From positions 21,532,001-21,596,000 of the forward strand of contig OZ020317.1 of the NCBI GenBank assembly GCA_963971305.1: a stretch of DNA of 64,000 nt. Reading direction: 5' to 3'. This stretch comes from Arcuatula senhousia. Taxonomy: Eukaryota > Mollusca > Bivalvia > Mytilida > Mytilidae. Positions 12,671-25,900 of this stretch are shown here, piece by piece; within the stretch, counting starts at the first letter, position 1; every line of letters begins with the position of its first letter. The notes beneath the pieces are model-generated. The model was not told the DNA's origin. It saw only the letters and a list, made by a program, of their open reading frames with translations, and did no database searches. Both the position numbers and the translations under genes were made by a program.

Positions 12671-12781
12671 TAACAACTTTTAAAAATGCTTAAATACATT
12701 TTCAAAAAATTTAGATATTTACATTTGAATGGGAAATTTCCATAGTAAAAAAAGTACGGGAAAAAATCTCAAATTTCTATT

Positions 12782-12799
12782 GTGACGTCATATGACGTC
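12782..12799. promoter_or_regulatory. Double CRE palindrome TGACGTCATATGACGTCA
   Basis: Two full CREB/ATF consensus sites (TGACGTCA) are spaced by AT and together form an 18-bp perfect palindrome. It is about 1.2 kb upstream of the ERP44 start codon. The surrounding 12.7-13.0 kb may itself be a dispersed repeat, so a regulatory role is inferred only from the motif. Confidence 0.4.
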
Positions 12800-13176
12800 A
12801 AAATGCACTCCCTGATGCAAACAAAAACAAGTTGATGACAAAATACCTCTTTGGTCAAAGTGGTATTGTAAAATTCTGTGATTTTTGAAAATTTTGCATG
12901 AGTCCAAAATGGCTGCCATTTACAATGGAAAAACAAGGGGGCAAAGAGATTTTGCTTCATTTATCTTAGAGGTAAGTATTTCTTTCACTCTTTTTTGTAA
13001 ATTAAGTTACGTTTTTGTGCAACAGTAAAAATAGCAAACATTTCAAAGGTAATCGTTACGACTTAAAGAAAAATTCTAAGAATTTCTGTTCTCCATAGTA
13101 TCCTTTACAGACAGTAAATACCAGCAATATGAAAATGGTCTTTTTCGATCTGCTTCTTTCATCAACACTTATTAAG

Positions 13177-13573
13177 TAGTACTCCACCTAAGAATCATGC
13201 AAAATTGAAGAAAAGTGATTCATCGATAAAAAGGCTACAGTGGTTTATTTTTAACAAAAGATAGTTCAAAGTATACAAAATAAGAAATAAATAATAATTT
13301 GCTCATAACTGTCTGGTCCTGGGAGAAATCTTGCCATTTTGTTACAATGGTTTCTATTGAAATTATTGACAGTTTTAAGAGTTATCTCCCTTTCTTACAA
13401 TTTTCCAATGCATTCTATATATTTTTTCTCTCTCAGGACCAACACTTGTTTGGAAAAAGAGTACAAAATATCGAATCAGGGTGCTAGTAGGAGTAACATA
13501 TCAAAAATAAAGTGGTGTAGGCTTTCCACCCATGAATCGCTCTTTGCATGATTCTTATAAAAAGTGGTACTTA
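13177..13573. mobile_element. MITE copy 2, about 400 bp
   Basis: This is the longer relative of 11996-12314, with the same imperfect TIRs (CACCTAAGAATCATGCAAA against TTTGCATGATTCTTATAAAA). It includes an extra block with 'ctcataactgtctggtcctggga'. The small open frames in this region arise from the repeat and are not genes. Confidence 0.7.
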
Positions 13574-13902
13574 AGAATTCATATAAGAATCATGATCAAG
13601 CATATGCAAATAACAAATGGATAAAAACCGGAAGTTCTAAGACAAACATGATGTATTGTATGATCGTACAAAAAGCCATGACCAAAAGGAGTTTGACCAC
13701 GCCCCCATCTATAGAGGGACGAACAAATTTTTGGGGCGTTTGTACAAGCTCGTAAATAAACTAAAAACATATTTACATCCAAAGGCGATTCACTTAAAAA
13801 ATTTCATACTTCTGTACGTCAACCTTTCCAATTTCAGATTAGCGTAAAGAATTTCCATTTTTATTAAATGAATAAAATCTCGTTTTCTACGGGTTTACAC
13901 GC

Positions 13903-13910
13903 TGACGTGA
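13903..13910 (+). promoter_or_regulatory. UPRE/ATF6-XBP1-like site TGACGTGA upstream of ERP44
   Basis: TGACGTGA lies 84 bp upstream of the ERP44 ATG. The unfolded-protein-response element core is TGACGTG(G/A), and ERP44 is an ER folding protein known in vertebrates to respond to ER stress. The match and position are seen; use by the UPR is inference. Confidence 0.45.
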
Positions 13911-13993
13911 CAAGCGGCCATATTTGTTTAGCTTTCCGGTAACGAATGCCGATCAACCGTGGATTTGCTGCAATAGTTTCAACAGATTAAAGA

Positions 13994-16900
13994 ATGAAGA
14001 AATTTGACAGACCGTCTGCCTCTGTGCAGTTTCTTCTGGCCCTGCAGTTGGTAAGAAACGGGTGTCATTCAGCGATCATTCCCACTAACAAAAACAACTG
14101 TTTAGAAAATGATTTCCTTTCCCCTGGCCCTGGCATGCCTGGCCTTTTTAGGCTTTTATGGCCTTTGCACTAAGTTATGGGTCCTCATGCCGTCATGAAA
14201 TTTAATAAGCAAAAATAAATATGAAATGAAATTGCAGAGCTGTAAAGTTTTTATGAGCTTCTTGCGTGAGATTTGCCCAATAATTGAAAGATAAAAAGAA
14301 ATTTAACGACATATTGTCGACTAGATTTGTGAGTCTCACAAGAGTTGCGGGACACTTGACTGGACTGAGATTGGATAAGTTATTATATGGTCATCAATTT
14401 GGGTTCATTATCTGTTATCTGTACGTGCCGTAAACTTTTGACACTGCATGGTTGGTCACTATTGTACTGTCAGATGAATCCTTGTGTGTAATTAGAATGG
14501 TTGTGCCATAACATGTGTAATCCGTACCTGACCATTTTCAGCTCATTTGCTCGTACCAGTATCCGCACCTGTTTTCAAATTTGATTCGTAAAGAGCGAAA
14601 ATGCAATGAAACTCTCTGAAATGGCACATGAACATTTCTGATCATCTTCGCTAGCCAAGGGCAAGGGTTACAAACTGCTATCTCTTATCTTCAAGTGAAG
14701 ATGAGAAATAGCGGATCGTAACCCTTGGCTAGGGAAGATGATTTCTGATAAGATATTCAATGAGCTGGTAGCATTTGTTTTTCGAATCGTTATTCTAAAT
14801 TTCAACAATCTATGATGTTAGAAAATTTTGGTGCCTAAATTTGGAAGCTTACACGAAGTCGAATTTTACTTTTTAATTGTAAATTGGTTTCTTTTAATTG
14901 TTTAATCATGTTAATGTTTATAAGGAATATAATGTAAATGGAATCTTATATGAATCTGTTAAAACTTAATTTTTTACATTAGAAATTATCAAAAAATGTT
15001 CACGGGGGTAAGGGTAAAATGTAACTATTGGATAAAATCGTGATAGGTCCCACAGTATATAGTTAAATTGTGAAATGGTTAGTTATTGCTTTTGAATAAA
15101 ACTTGCATACACTAATTTATGCTGAAATTTTATGTCATGCTTAAAACAAATCTGTTTCTTATTTGATAAGAAAAGGCCTTGACCTTGTATGTCATCGGAT
15201 ACAGGCAGGGTATGGAATTCACTGAAAAATAAACCAGCCCTGAATTGAAATTCTACCTGTTTTTGCTATATATCGAGTCAAATTTTCATTAAATTTAGCC
15301 AGCCCTTCCTAAAAGTTACCAGTCTGGGGCTGGTGGGCAGACTGTTACTTCTAACTAGGGTACAGGTAAATTTTCAATGTAGCTATCGAGTCAAAGCATA
15401 CAGTCAGGGGCCTTACTTAAATCAGTGATTTTTTTATCACTTGTTGAAGTATTATTAAGTTATTTTCCTTTCAACATGTTCAAAGCTAGAGTTACCTCTC
15501 TTTCAAATTCACTTGTTCAAGTATTACAAATGAATCATTTTAACAGTGATTTTATCAGTAAATCACATATTTTGGGGAAATACTGATAACAGGTGGCAGC
15601 AAAATCTATAATTTTGTAATTTTAAAGAAGCTTATTAAATGTATTAAAATTAACTGTAAAAATATAACTTTTTAAAAATACATGTAACATGGTCTTGAAT
15701 TTACCCTTAAACCAAATATGAACAATAAATAATGCCATGATTAGTCATATCTATATGTAAACTGCTTTTGCCTGAAGAACTTTAAATTGAAATCTGCATT
15801 GATGTACTCATAAAATATGTAATACATCATTAATCTTAAGCTTGTCAAAATGACTTACATAGTAAACTGTCAGGGTTTTTTCCAGGATTTTGAGGGCTTT
15901 AGTCACTTTAGCGGTCGACCAAAATGTGCCACCTAATAATCCATAATATGTTTGCTTCTAGCAGTCTGGTTGAAGCAAAAATACCAATACTTGAATTTCT
16001 ATATGTGCAGGTTATAGCTATGTATATTATAATTTCAGTACTATGGACAGGACACAGATTACAACAGTTATTATCATGTTCAATAGAATATATCTAAACA
16101 TTTGTTGAATTGATTTTTCCCCTTTCAATCATACTTAATGTACTGCAGATTCTTTGCCTTTAATATCTTATAGGCATAACAAAATGATAACACCCCCACC
16201 ACCCTTTTTTACAAATTAAGGGAAAATATGTATTACTCATCAAGTTTAACATTCTCATAGAAAGCTATAAGCACACATAAAGTCTCTCTTTTTTTTCTCA
16301 TTTGAAGAAGCAGTTTTGTTTTTGTTTTACCATTTTCATAATGGTTATGATAAGTGACTGGTGGTCCCTAAAAAGAGGAATATACATGTACAGACAACAA
16401 AACAGAACATCCTTCATGTCCTATAAAGGAGCTCTACAAATTTAGTTTAGTGTTAAGGTGGCTCGAGGTTATTAAACAAAACAAAACAATTTCTTAACTC
16501 AAAATCATTGGAACTCAACTACACCTCCGCTGAAATGGAGGTGCTCCTATCTAAGGAGGGTAATAAAAGGAAGAAGAAGGAGATCGTAAAAATGTAAACA
16601 AAGTTCTTTTCATCTGATCTCCTTCTAATGCATGAAAAAAGGATGTTTTTGGATTACAGGATGTTCTTAATAAAATAGTTTCATGAAGGTAAATCCTTTC
16701 ATCTATATTTACTTCTAAGTTTTTGTGATATTTACACAAGAATTATTATTTTGTCAACATGGTCAGAGCACGTGGGTTGACAAACAAATCAATATTTTTC
16801 AGCTGATATAAAAATAAACTTTCTGCTGATTGGTCATTTATATTTCATTCATGATTGATTTCGAAATCAATCAGCGATGGTCAAGCACCTGTTATTATGA

Positions 16901-19900
16901 CTCATTTAAACCAATTAACAGTTACAGTTAATTAACTGTAAAAACATATCCGGCCTCCGGGTGTTTATGCAGACAGCTTGGGTCATAAATCAATAGGGCT
17001 TCATTTTTAATCTGTTGTCAATTTGAATTACACGAAAATGATGAAAGATTTAACTGATTATCGTAAAAAAGGACGAGAATTTTCTACATTTTTGAAAATT
17101 AAAGTGGCGAAATTGGTTTGAAAAATTTTCGTCAAATAAAATATCTTTTCGCCAATGACGAAAGTGACGAGCGCTAGAAAAATCACTGAACTGTCCAAAT
17201 GTTCAAATCAATAGTTTGTCAGATGAAAAAACATGTAAAATTGGTTTAAAATTGTATGCAAGAATTTTTCACATCCAGCCACTTTATTTCTGTCAAATTT
17301 AGGATCAAAACTTTCAAAAGAGGGTTCTAGTCTAAATTTGACAAAAAATAATTTCAAAGAAATAGGGGTTCCAATCTCTGAAAACCCTGTCTGAATCTTT
17401 CTATGAATAATATGAGGTAGGCATTGCCTAAATGCGAGCACAGCAAAAATATAAGATGTCAATGAACAGCTTAATTGTATTTTTACATGCCTTTTGAGTT
17501 GAAGAAGAAGGCTACCCCCTATACCATGAAACATCAAAGATGGATCCTCTTTTTAGCCCTCATATGACGGAGTTCCACGCCTCAATTGAAGAATAAAATC
17601 GTTTAGAATTCAGAATATAAGATCTAGAGGACCCCATTCTCGTAAAGATGTGGATACTTTTGATGCAAATGTTAACTGTTTTGATCGTAGATATTTTTAC
17701 TTTAATAAGTTCATTTTCTAGAACGTTCAGTTTGGGACGAGGTATTTTGTGCCAATGAGCGTAAAAAAAAAGGCGAGTTGCAAAATTGGTAATTATTTTC
17801 TAATTCACATCGAACCTGTATAAATTGTGCATCGAACCTGTATAAATTGTGTACGTGAAATTGTGAGAAGCATATCCGGACGAAAAAAAATCAACATCAT
17901 CATTAGGCAAATATTTCACGGGAACTACCTGTAGAGCTCTCCGTGCCCGCTACGAGCTGTGCTCGCTATCACTGATGTCTTATTTAATAGACTGTAGAGT
18001 GGTCATGCTGATATTAATATTTACTTTTCTGTATCATTTCAGTTAAACTGTATATCTCCAGTCTATTTAGAAGTAGTCTCAATCAACCAATCAAATTTGA
18101 AATCTATATTAGGTAAGTAATAAATTATCCCCCCCCCCCCAAAAAAAAGGAATGACAAAAACTCACAAACAATAATCAGTACAGTAAGAAGCAAAGAAAT
18201 ACAAAAGAAGAAGGGGTGATTCAAATTTCTCAAGTATATAAAAACAAAGACATTCAAAGAACATTGAAAACAATTGAACTACAAAAAAAAAACAACCAGG
18301 AGCCAAAGTTTCCATTTAAACAATGTTGAATTCTTTTAGGCTTTCTACATGTATGATGTGCACATGCATGATAAAATGTGAAAAAAGTTCACAAGACAGC
18401 ATTCATAAAGCAGGCTTTTTTAAATCTGCAATCTGCATATTTGAACCACTTATTATTTAATTAAGGCAAATTCTCACAAGCTTCCATATTTTCTTGAATG
18501 TTATAAAATAGAATGTATAACTGTTGTTACAATGTGATCAGTTTACTCTGGATTAATTTATTTTCGTGGTAATATGAAAAAGGATGAGTTCGTGGATTTT
18601 TAAATTCGTGGTTTCGAAAACTGCAGCATACAGATCAATGTTAAATTTCCTTTTTGTGGTGCATCAATTTTCGTGGGTAAAGAGTTTTAAGACCACCTTC
18701 AAAAGCCACGAATATTGGTACCCCACGAATAATAATGAAACCACAGTATGTATTTTCTAGGTTAACATTTTTTACGGTCATTACTGTCAACCACGAAAGT
18801 AATCAAACAAAATGATAACTTCATATATTGATTTCTTTCAAGCAACATGTGCAAACCATGAAATCAAAAATCCAACATACTGGAATATGTGTTGGAAAGA
18901 CACAGTTTACATATTTCCAAAATTTGACAACGTTTTGGCTATTTCTATTTGATAAATTTATCTGTTTGGTCATTGGTGTATAATATTTTTGGCTTCTATT
19001 TTTGTTTTATCAAATCTATAGTAATCTACCGGTTTTCCAAGTTTTTGACTCCTATGTTCAAGGACCCCCCCCCCCCACCAATATAAAAAAAAAATCATTA
19101 CACATCCACCAAAAATGAATTTTAACCCCCACCAACAGAAAAATAAAAAAACTTCATCCCCCTGTCCCACATCAATTTAAATGGAACAGCCCTAAGGCCA
19201 ACCTTTTTTTATTATCTGTTTTACGGGAATTTTCTCAAAAAAATAGAGTCGAGGGGGTTAAAAAAAAATAAAAATAAAAGTATTTTTTTCTTCCAGTCGA
19301 TGAAAAAAATAAAAATAAAACTAGATTTAGTTGAGATTTTTTTTTTTAAGTAGTATGAAAGCGTAAAATATTATTCATTTGACATGCATCTATTTCCAAC
19401 AAAAAATATATTAAAAATGCATGTACATGTCAAGGGTCTGGAAATTTGTTGAGCTAATTTCGGTCATTTTTGTCCGACTATAAATGTTACAATTACCCCC
19501 TCCCCCTTTTTTTCCTTGGCCTCCCTGGAAATCCACCTTTTAAATCCATAAAAGCAGTGTTTGTTTCTGCATTACATTCCAGACGTTGAACTTAATATCA
19601 AGATCACGTTTTTATTTCAGGTCAAGGCTCTTTATAATTCAAAATTTCTTTGTTTTCATTATAAACAAAACACGTTTCATGTAAAAATTGAAAGTGAAAG
19701 TGAAAGTAGAATCACCGGATGTAGATAAATTGGGACCACTTTATTGTTCTGTTTACAAAATAAACTATATATATGAGAAAAGTTACTTTAATTATGAAAT
19801 TAGTAACAATTATTGATTGTATTAATATCAAACAATCTATACAGTGAATGAATGTTTGCAAAATAAATATTTTCTCCGCACATGCGTAATCACGAACCAT

Positions 19901-22900
19901 TAAATGTAAACAATATTTGGTGTGCACATGTTTTGATAAATACTGGATATAATGAGAAATTATTTCTAAATAAACAAAATGGGCATCTCAGGACAGATTG
20001 ATAACATGAGTTGACTCATTTAATTAAAACCATAGGTAAATACAGTGGCCATGGTCAGACAGGTGTGACCGATTATCTAATTAGCGTAACCCTACGGCTA
20101 TGTTTACCTGGTTTGACACCTGCTGGAGGTGTTAATTATGAGATTAATGACCACAAGACCGGATGCTCAGGAAGATAATTAAACAATTATATGACCGATA
20201 AGTCAAAAAATGCTTATAATAAAATTTTAAAATGTCCGATTGGGAGAATTTTTATTCGGCCATTTAGGGCAAAATTTCGGTCATGTCCGGCAAATATGAC
20301 CGTTTCCAGACCCTTGGTACATGTATTTTGTAAAGTTTTTGAGTTTTTATAGTGTTCATATAAAAAAATGTGGACAGACAGACGGACGCCAGACTAGGTG
20401 AAAACTATAGGGTGCCACATTTTAAATGCCTGGTCCATAAAATAATAAAAAAGCATTGACATTCAATAAATTCTGTTTGTAGTTCCTGAGAAAAATGTGA
20501 CGAGAATTTTTGCATATAACTACTATGTGGAATATTTCTTACAGTCTTCGGTAAACAGGAAGTAGATAACATAGGAGCATAAAATCGCTTTACACAGTAT
20601 AGTACTATGGTTTGAAGACTTGTGTAAAGTTTCAAGCCTCTGATGATTGTAGTACCCGAGAAAAAAGTGTGACAAAAATTGTTGCATATAATTACTATGG
20701 GTAGTAACAAATGCCTGTGTTGTGGGCCCTGACCCAGTGGTAGAGTTGAATGAATCGTGGAGGCTAGTGTAGTCTATAGATAATGGTAAATCTCGGATCT
20801 CCTCTCTTTTCTTTTCTTTTTTTTTTGTTTTTTTTTGTGTGAAACTTGTTTAATATATTTTAAAAAAGTGTTTTGTTTGGAGTTAAACAATATATAAAAC
20901 AAGCAACGAACCCAAAAGATTTTAAAACTTCAAACAAAATATAGGGATCATCTTCTATCCCATCATTAGGGTCTGCTTTCGACTGCCCTTTAGCAAGACA
21001 GGTAACTCTCGTAATGGCTCCAGGAACTTCCAACAGGGTTAAGTTGAATTTTCTTATTGACGATTTCCCGTTTATAATTATTTGGAAATAATCGGCCGAC
21101 TCCACATTGTTATTGTGGTCGGCCATGCTACATTGCCTTCATGTGTAACTTCTCGGTTTCTTTCATTAGAAACTACACTAAAGCCGATTTTAAGAGAGTT
21201 TCCGATAGCGCGTTGAAAGTAAAGCCGGTGCGTATTGGACATTCGACTTCACAATTGTCCAATCAAAATTCCCGATTCTTTACGCAGATAATTTTAATTT
21301 AGCACAGGGGTTTTCCATAGAAAAAGGATGAGTCGGCGGAAAGGATAAAAATAAAACAGTTCACAATCACTTTTATTTTTATTTCATTTTTGAGGAAAAT
21401 CGGGTCGGCGCTCCCGTAAAACAGATAATAAAAAAAGGTTGGCCTAAATGAATTCACAATAAATGTTACAGTACAAATGAAATTGAAATTCAGTAGAACA
21501 GTAATACTAAGTACTACATTTAGGACAAATTGGAATTCTACAGCCCGGTAGTAAAAATTAAATGGGGAATCTCAAATTTTCTTGTAGAATTCCAGATACA
21601 TGTACTGGTACTACTGATAAAAACAAATAACATTATAACATATTTGTAAAAGTAAATATCATGATTGGACTATTATTTTATTGGCCGGATTTCCCATAAT
21701 GAAAATTGTGAGTAATAAAATGATGATAGTGGTGGGGGGGGGGGGGGGGCAAGATATTTTCTTAATATTCTCAGCAGTTAAAAATCACAGCAACATGATA
21801 TTTGGTATACAGCATCATGGTGGGGTCCCATAAAGTGGGATTTTGTTTCAAGTCTGTCGCTCACCTATTTCCTGTTAAACAAAATCTGTCCATTTTTGTC
21901 TATGATAGCAGAGATGCAGATAACTATTTTATTCTGTCAGACATTGGGTCCTACAAGATAGTCAAATTTGCTGGACCAAAAAAAAATTTGCCAGACCTTT
22001 CAACTTGTAAAAGTCTGAGACTGAGGTCCTGCACAATGGTTTCACTTGTGGGACCTGCTGAAATTTTGCCCCATTTGTCTGACAGGTCCGATGATTAGCT
22101 ACATCTCTGTGATAGATTATTTTATTTTTATGATTGTGACAGCTGATACCATTAAGTATCAGATGTTAACTGAAACAGTTGTTTTGAGAGAAACTTTGAG
22201 TGTTTGACAGCATGCATCTGGCAACATGCCCATATGTAATTAGAGCCAACATTATCTAAAAGCCATGATTTTTTATCATGTTTATCAGGCTACAATTTTG
22301 AAAGCCACGTTTGATTCTAATATGAGATGGCATTGCCCTAAAAGCTAACAAAATAAAATCCAACCCACAGGTCAATGAGGTGAGATAATAAGGGACGATG
22401 TATTACTGGTAGAATTTCCCACCATATTTTACTGTGCAGGTGTTGCAGACTTTTCGAAAACTTCTGAAAATCTGAATGAAACAAATGAGGCAGACAATTA
22501 TTTTCTCAGATCATATTTTCGGTCTCATGCAATTTGGCAGACTTTGTTCATTATAAAAATGAAAAAAATTAAAATATACATTTAGCTAGAACTCATCTTT
22601 TTGTTTTCTTTTACAGATGGTAGTGAATTAGTATTTGTTAATTTTTATGCTGATTGGTAAGTTTAGATAAATTACCTACTTACATTGTACATGTATAAAA
22701 AATTCTAGCTAGTTTCTGATTTTCAGATACAATGTTGTGCCCTAATAGAAAATAAAGAGATGTGGAATAAGTGTACACGACCCAGCCCACAAAGCGGCAA
22801 TTCAGAAAAAGTCACACACCTGACATTAGTTACTTTTTTTAGAACTGATTTTTATGTCGCCTGCAACATGTTGCAGAAGTGACATATAGGGGTTACTTTG

Positions 22901-25900
22901 GCACCATCCGTCGTCTTGCGTCGTCGTCCTGCGTCCTGCGGCGTCACAAAAATTTCCGTCGCAGTTTTCCAGGCAACTACATGCCACAGATTCTTGATAT
23001 TTGGTATGTAGCTTCATCACATAGTACTATATGGTGTAACGCATTTTTATGCCGGAAAAATAACTACTTCCTGTTTGACGAATACTTAACGTTTTATATA
23101 TAATGGACATAGATGCCAGATTTCCGTCACAGTTTTCCAGGCAACTACATGCCACAGCCTCTTGATATTTGGTATGTAGCTTCATCTCATAGTACTATAA
23201 GGTGTAAAGCGATTTTATGCCTGAAAAATAACTACTTCCTGTTTGACGAATACTTAACATTTTATATGAAATGAACAGATGCCAAATTTTTGTCGCAGTT
23301 TTCCAGGCAACTACATGCCACAGCCTCTTGATATTTGGTATGTAGCTTTATCCCATAGTACTTTAAGGTGTAAAGGGATTTTATGCCTGAAAAATAACTA
23401 CTTCCTGTTTGACGAAAACTTAATGTTTTATATATAATTGACATAGTGCCAAATTTTCATCACAGTTTTCCAGGCAACTACATGCCACAGCCTCTTGATA
23501 TTTGGTATGTAGCTTCATTGCATAGTACTATAAGGTGTAAGGCGATTTTATGCCCGAAAATTAACTACTTCCTGTTTGGCGAACAAACATAGATATGCAG
23601 GCGACATATGCCTTCCGGGGAAGGCTCCATCTAGTTTTTTGTCCCCCGCCGCAACGCGTCGGAGGGACTTAGTAATGGTCTCCGTCCGTCCGTCCGTCTG
23701 TCCGTCCGTCACGTTTTTTGTGGGTGCAACTCCTCGGACACTACTGAACCGATGTTGCTGAAACTTTACACACTGATAGGGTACAATTAGTAGATGATCA
23801 TCGTATATTTGAAATTTTCAAAATAGCCACCGTTTCCATGGAAACAGGGAAGAAAGGTCAAAATATAGGACATTCAATATCTCGGTTACCTAGGTGCACA
23901 GGGTTCTGAAATTTTGTAAGCTGATAGAGCAAAGGGTACTCTATAATAATACGAAAAAAATTTTGAAGCGATATTCACAGTTTTTGAGTTATTTACGAAT
24001 TTGTGATTTTTCAGTCCGAAAAATGGGACTTTGTCAAACGTTTTTGTGGGTGCAACTCCTCAGACACTATTGAACCGATGTTGCTGAAACTTTACACACT
24101 GATAGGGTACAATTAGTAGATGATCATCCCATATTTGAAATTTTCAAAATGGCTGCCGTTTCCATGGAAACAGGGAAGAAAGGTCAAAATATAGGACATC
24201 CAATATCTCGGTTACCTAGGTGCACAGGGTTCTGAAATTTTGTAGGCTGATAGAGTGAATGGTACTCTATAATAATACGAAAAAAATTTTGAAGCGATAT
24301 TCACAGTTTTTGAGTTATTTACGAATTTGTGATTTTTCAGTCCGAAAAATGGGACTTTGTCATATCAAACATTTTTGTGGGTGCAACTCCTTGGATACTA
24401 CTGAATGGATGTTGCTGAAACTATAAACACTGATAGGGTACTGTTAATAGGTGATCATCCCATATTTTGACAACCTATTTCTACTGATTCTCTGAGAACA
24501 TATTGCTTGAATTGACATACCACACAACTTTTATGCGGCGGCGGGGGACACATGGCTACGCGTAGCAATCTTGTTTATCTAGTGGTTAAACCCAAAATTG
24601 GAGCACTTACCTACCCTGGTTTTCATTATGTTTAAAACCATTTCTACATGTTCTATACACTACCTCAAAAAAATGCAAACATACATTTGACAAAGCTGGA
24701 GATTTTAAGCTCATGTAGCAGAAGATGGGACACAAAAAGCAAAAACAATTGTAAACAAATTTTCAATGTCATGCTTATAAATGAGCAACAATTGTCATTT
24801 CTCTATCAGGAAAAAATTATTGTTTGTTTCCCCTTTTATAACCTATCCTGAAAAATCAGCCCTACTGGAAATATTTTGGACTTTTGGAATTCAAAAATAT
24901 TATTTTGGATCTAATTTATGGGTAGGACCATATTGATTAAGTTCACTCATTCAATAAAGTTTTGGCAGATTTTTAATTATATTTATTATTCCAATACCCC
25001 TTTACGCTTTCAAAAAAATCTGATTTTCAATGCTTAGAACTTGGTTACTCAGTAGCTGTGTAGCTATATATAAAAAGTTATGTAAGGAAAAAAATATTTA
25101 ACCTACCGACCTACCCACCTTCTGAGAAGTAGGGTCTTAAAAGGGGTAACAAATAATTTATTAATGTTGGCCTTATAAATACCAGACTTTTTTATATCAC
25201 AGTTAAAATGTAGTATCATGAAGCCACATTGTTAAATACAAAACATTATGATTATTTTCAGATCCAATTTCTTGACAAAACATTTATTTATGTTTGAAAA
25301 TGTGATGCCTAGTTGCAAACAGATATTTCATGTATTTATTATGATTTCTTTACATTTGACAGGTGTAGATTTAGTCAAATTTTAAAGCCAGTTTTTGAAG
25401 AGGCATCCAATAAAGTTCGAGAATTAATACCGGTAAATAAAATTTAGAACAGTTGTTCAATACTTATCGAATAAGGAATAATAGTTCTGAAGTAAAAAAA
25501 TCAAAAGCATCTAATTTGAACATATAGTTTTAAGACTTTCGTAGTAGATAGAGTGTCAGTCTCATAATCAAATAATTATTAAAGCAACAGCAGTTTACAA
25601 ATATGAAATTTAAAAGGCAGCTAGGAAGAGTACATATAAAACGACATATTAATCATACCCTACTTGATCATGTTTATTAGGCTATCAGTATTCCAGTGAT
25701 TCCAAAGGTTCTATTGAGTTTACCGGAGGGTAACTTATTTAAAACAAAAATTTGCATTAATTCAACAGACCAAGCCAATTTTTACCGGACATGTCAGACG
25801 CTTCAAAGAAGAGAGGGGTATACTGTCTTACCCTTGTCTGTCTCTCTGTCCGTCTGTAACAAAATTTTGGTCGAAGTTTTCTAAGCAACTACATGAGATA

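Larger units (their letters stand above)
19196..21444. mobile_element. 2.25-kb TIR element with TAA target duplication (Harbinger-like, host of a nested hAT)
   Basis: GGCCAACCTTTTTTTATTAT plus CTGTTTTACGGGA at the left is mirrored at the right by TCCCGTAAAACAG and the complementary terminus. TAA flanks both sides (19193-19195 and 21445-21447). A second inverted block outside 'aaaataaaaataaaa' extends the arms. The interior holds the hAT at 19431-20316, a tandem-repeat segment (about 20370-20710) and a short minus-strand frame at 20860-21126. No transposase is recognised. It lies in ERP44 intron 2. Confidence 0.75.

Noticed and set aside
11996..13573. A pair of direct repeats that could be LTRs of a retrotransposon
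   Set aside because: Each copy has its own inverted termini, the copies differ by an 80-bp block, and nothing retroviral lies between them. Two MITE insertions explain it better.
22960..23580. Regularly spaced repeats as a CRISPR-like array
   Set aside because: The repeats are 140-bp tandem monomers without unique spacers in an animal intron; they belong to a transposable element.
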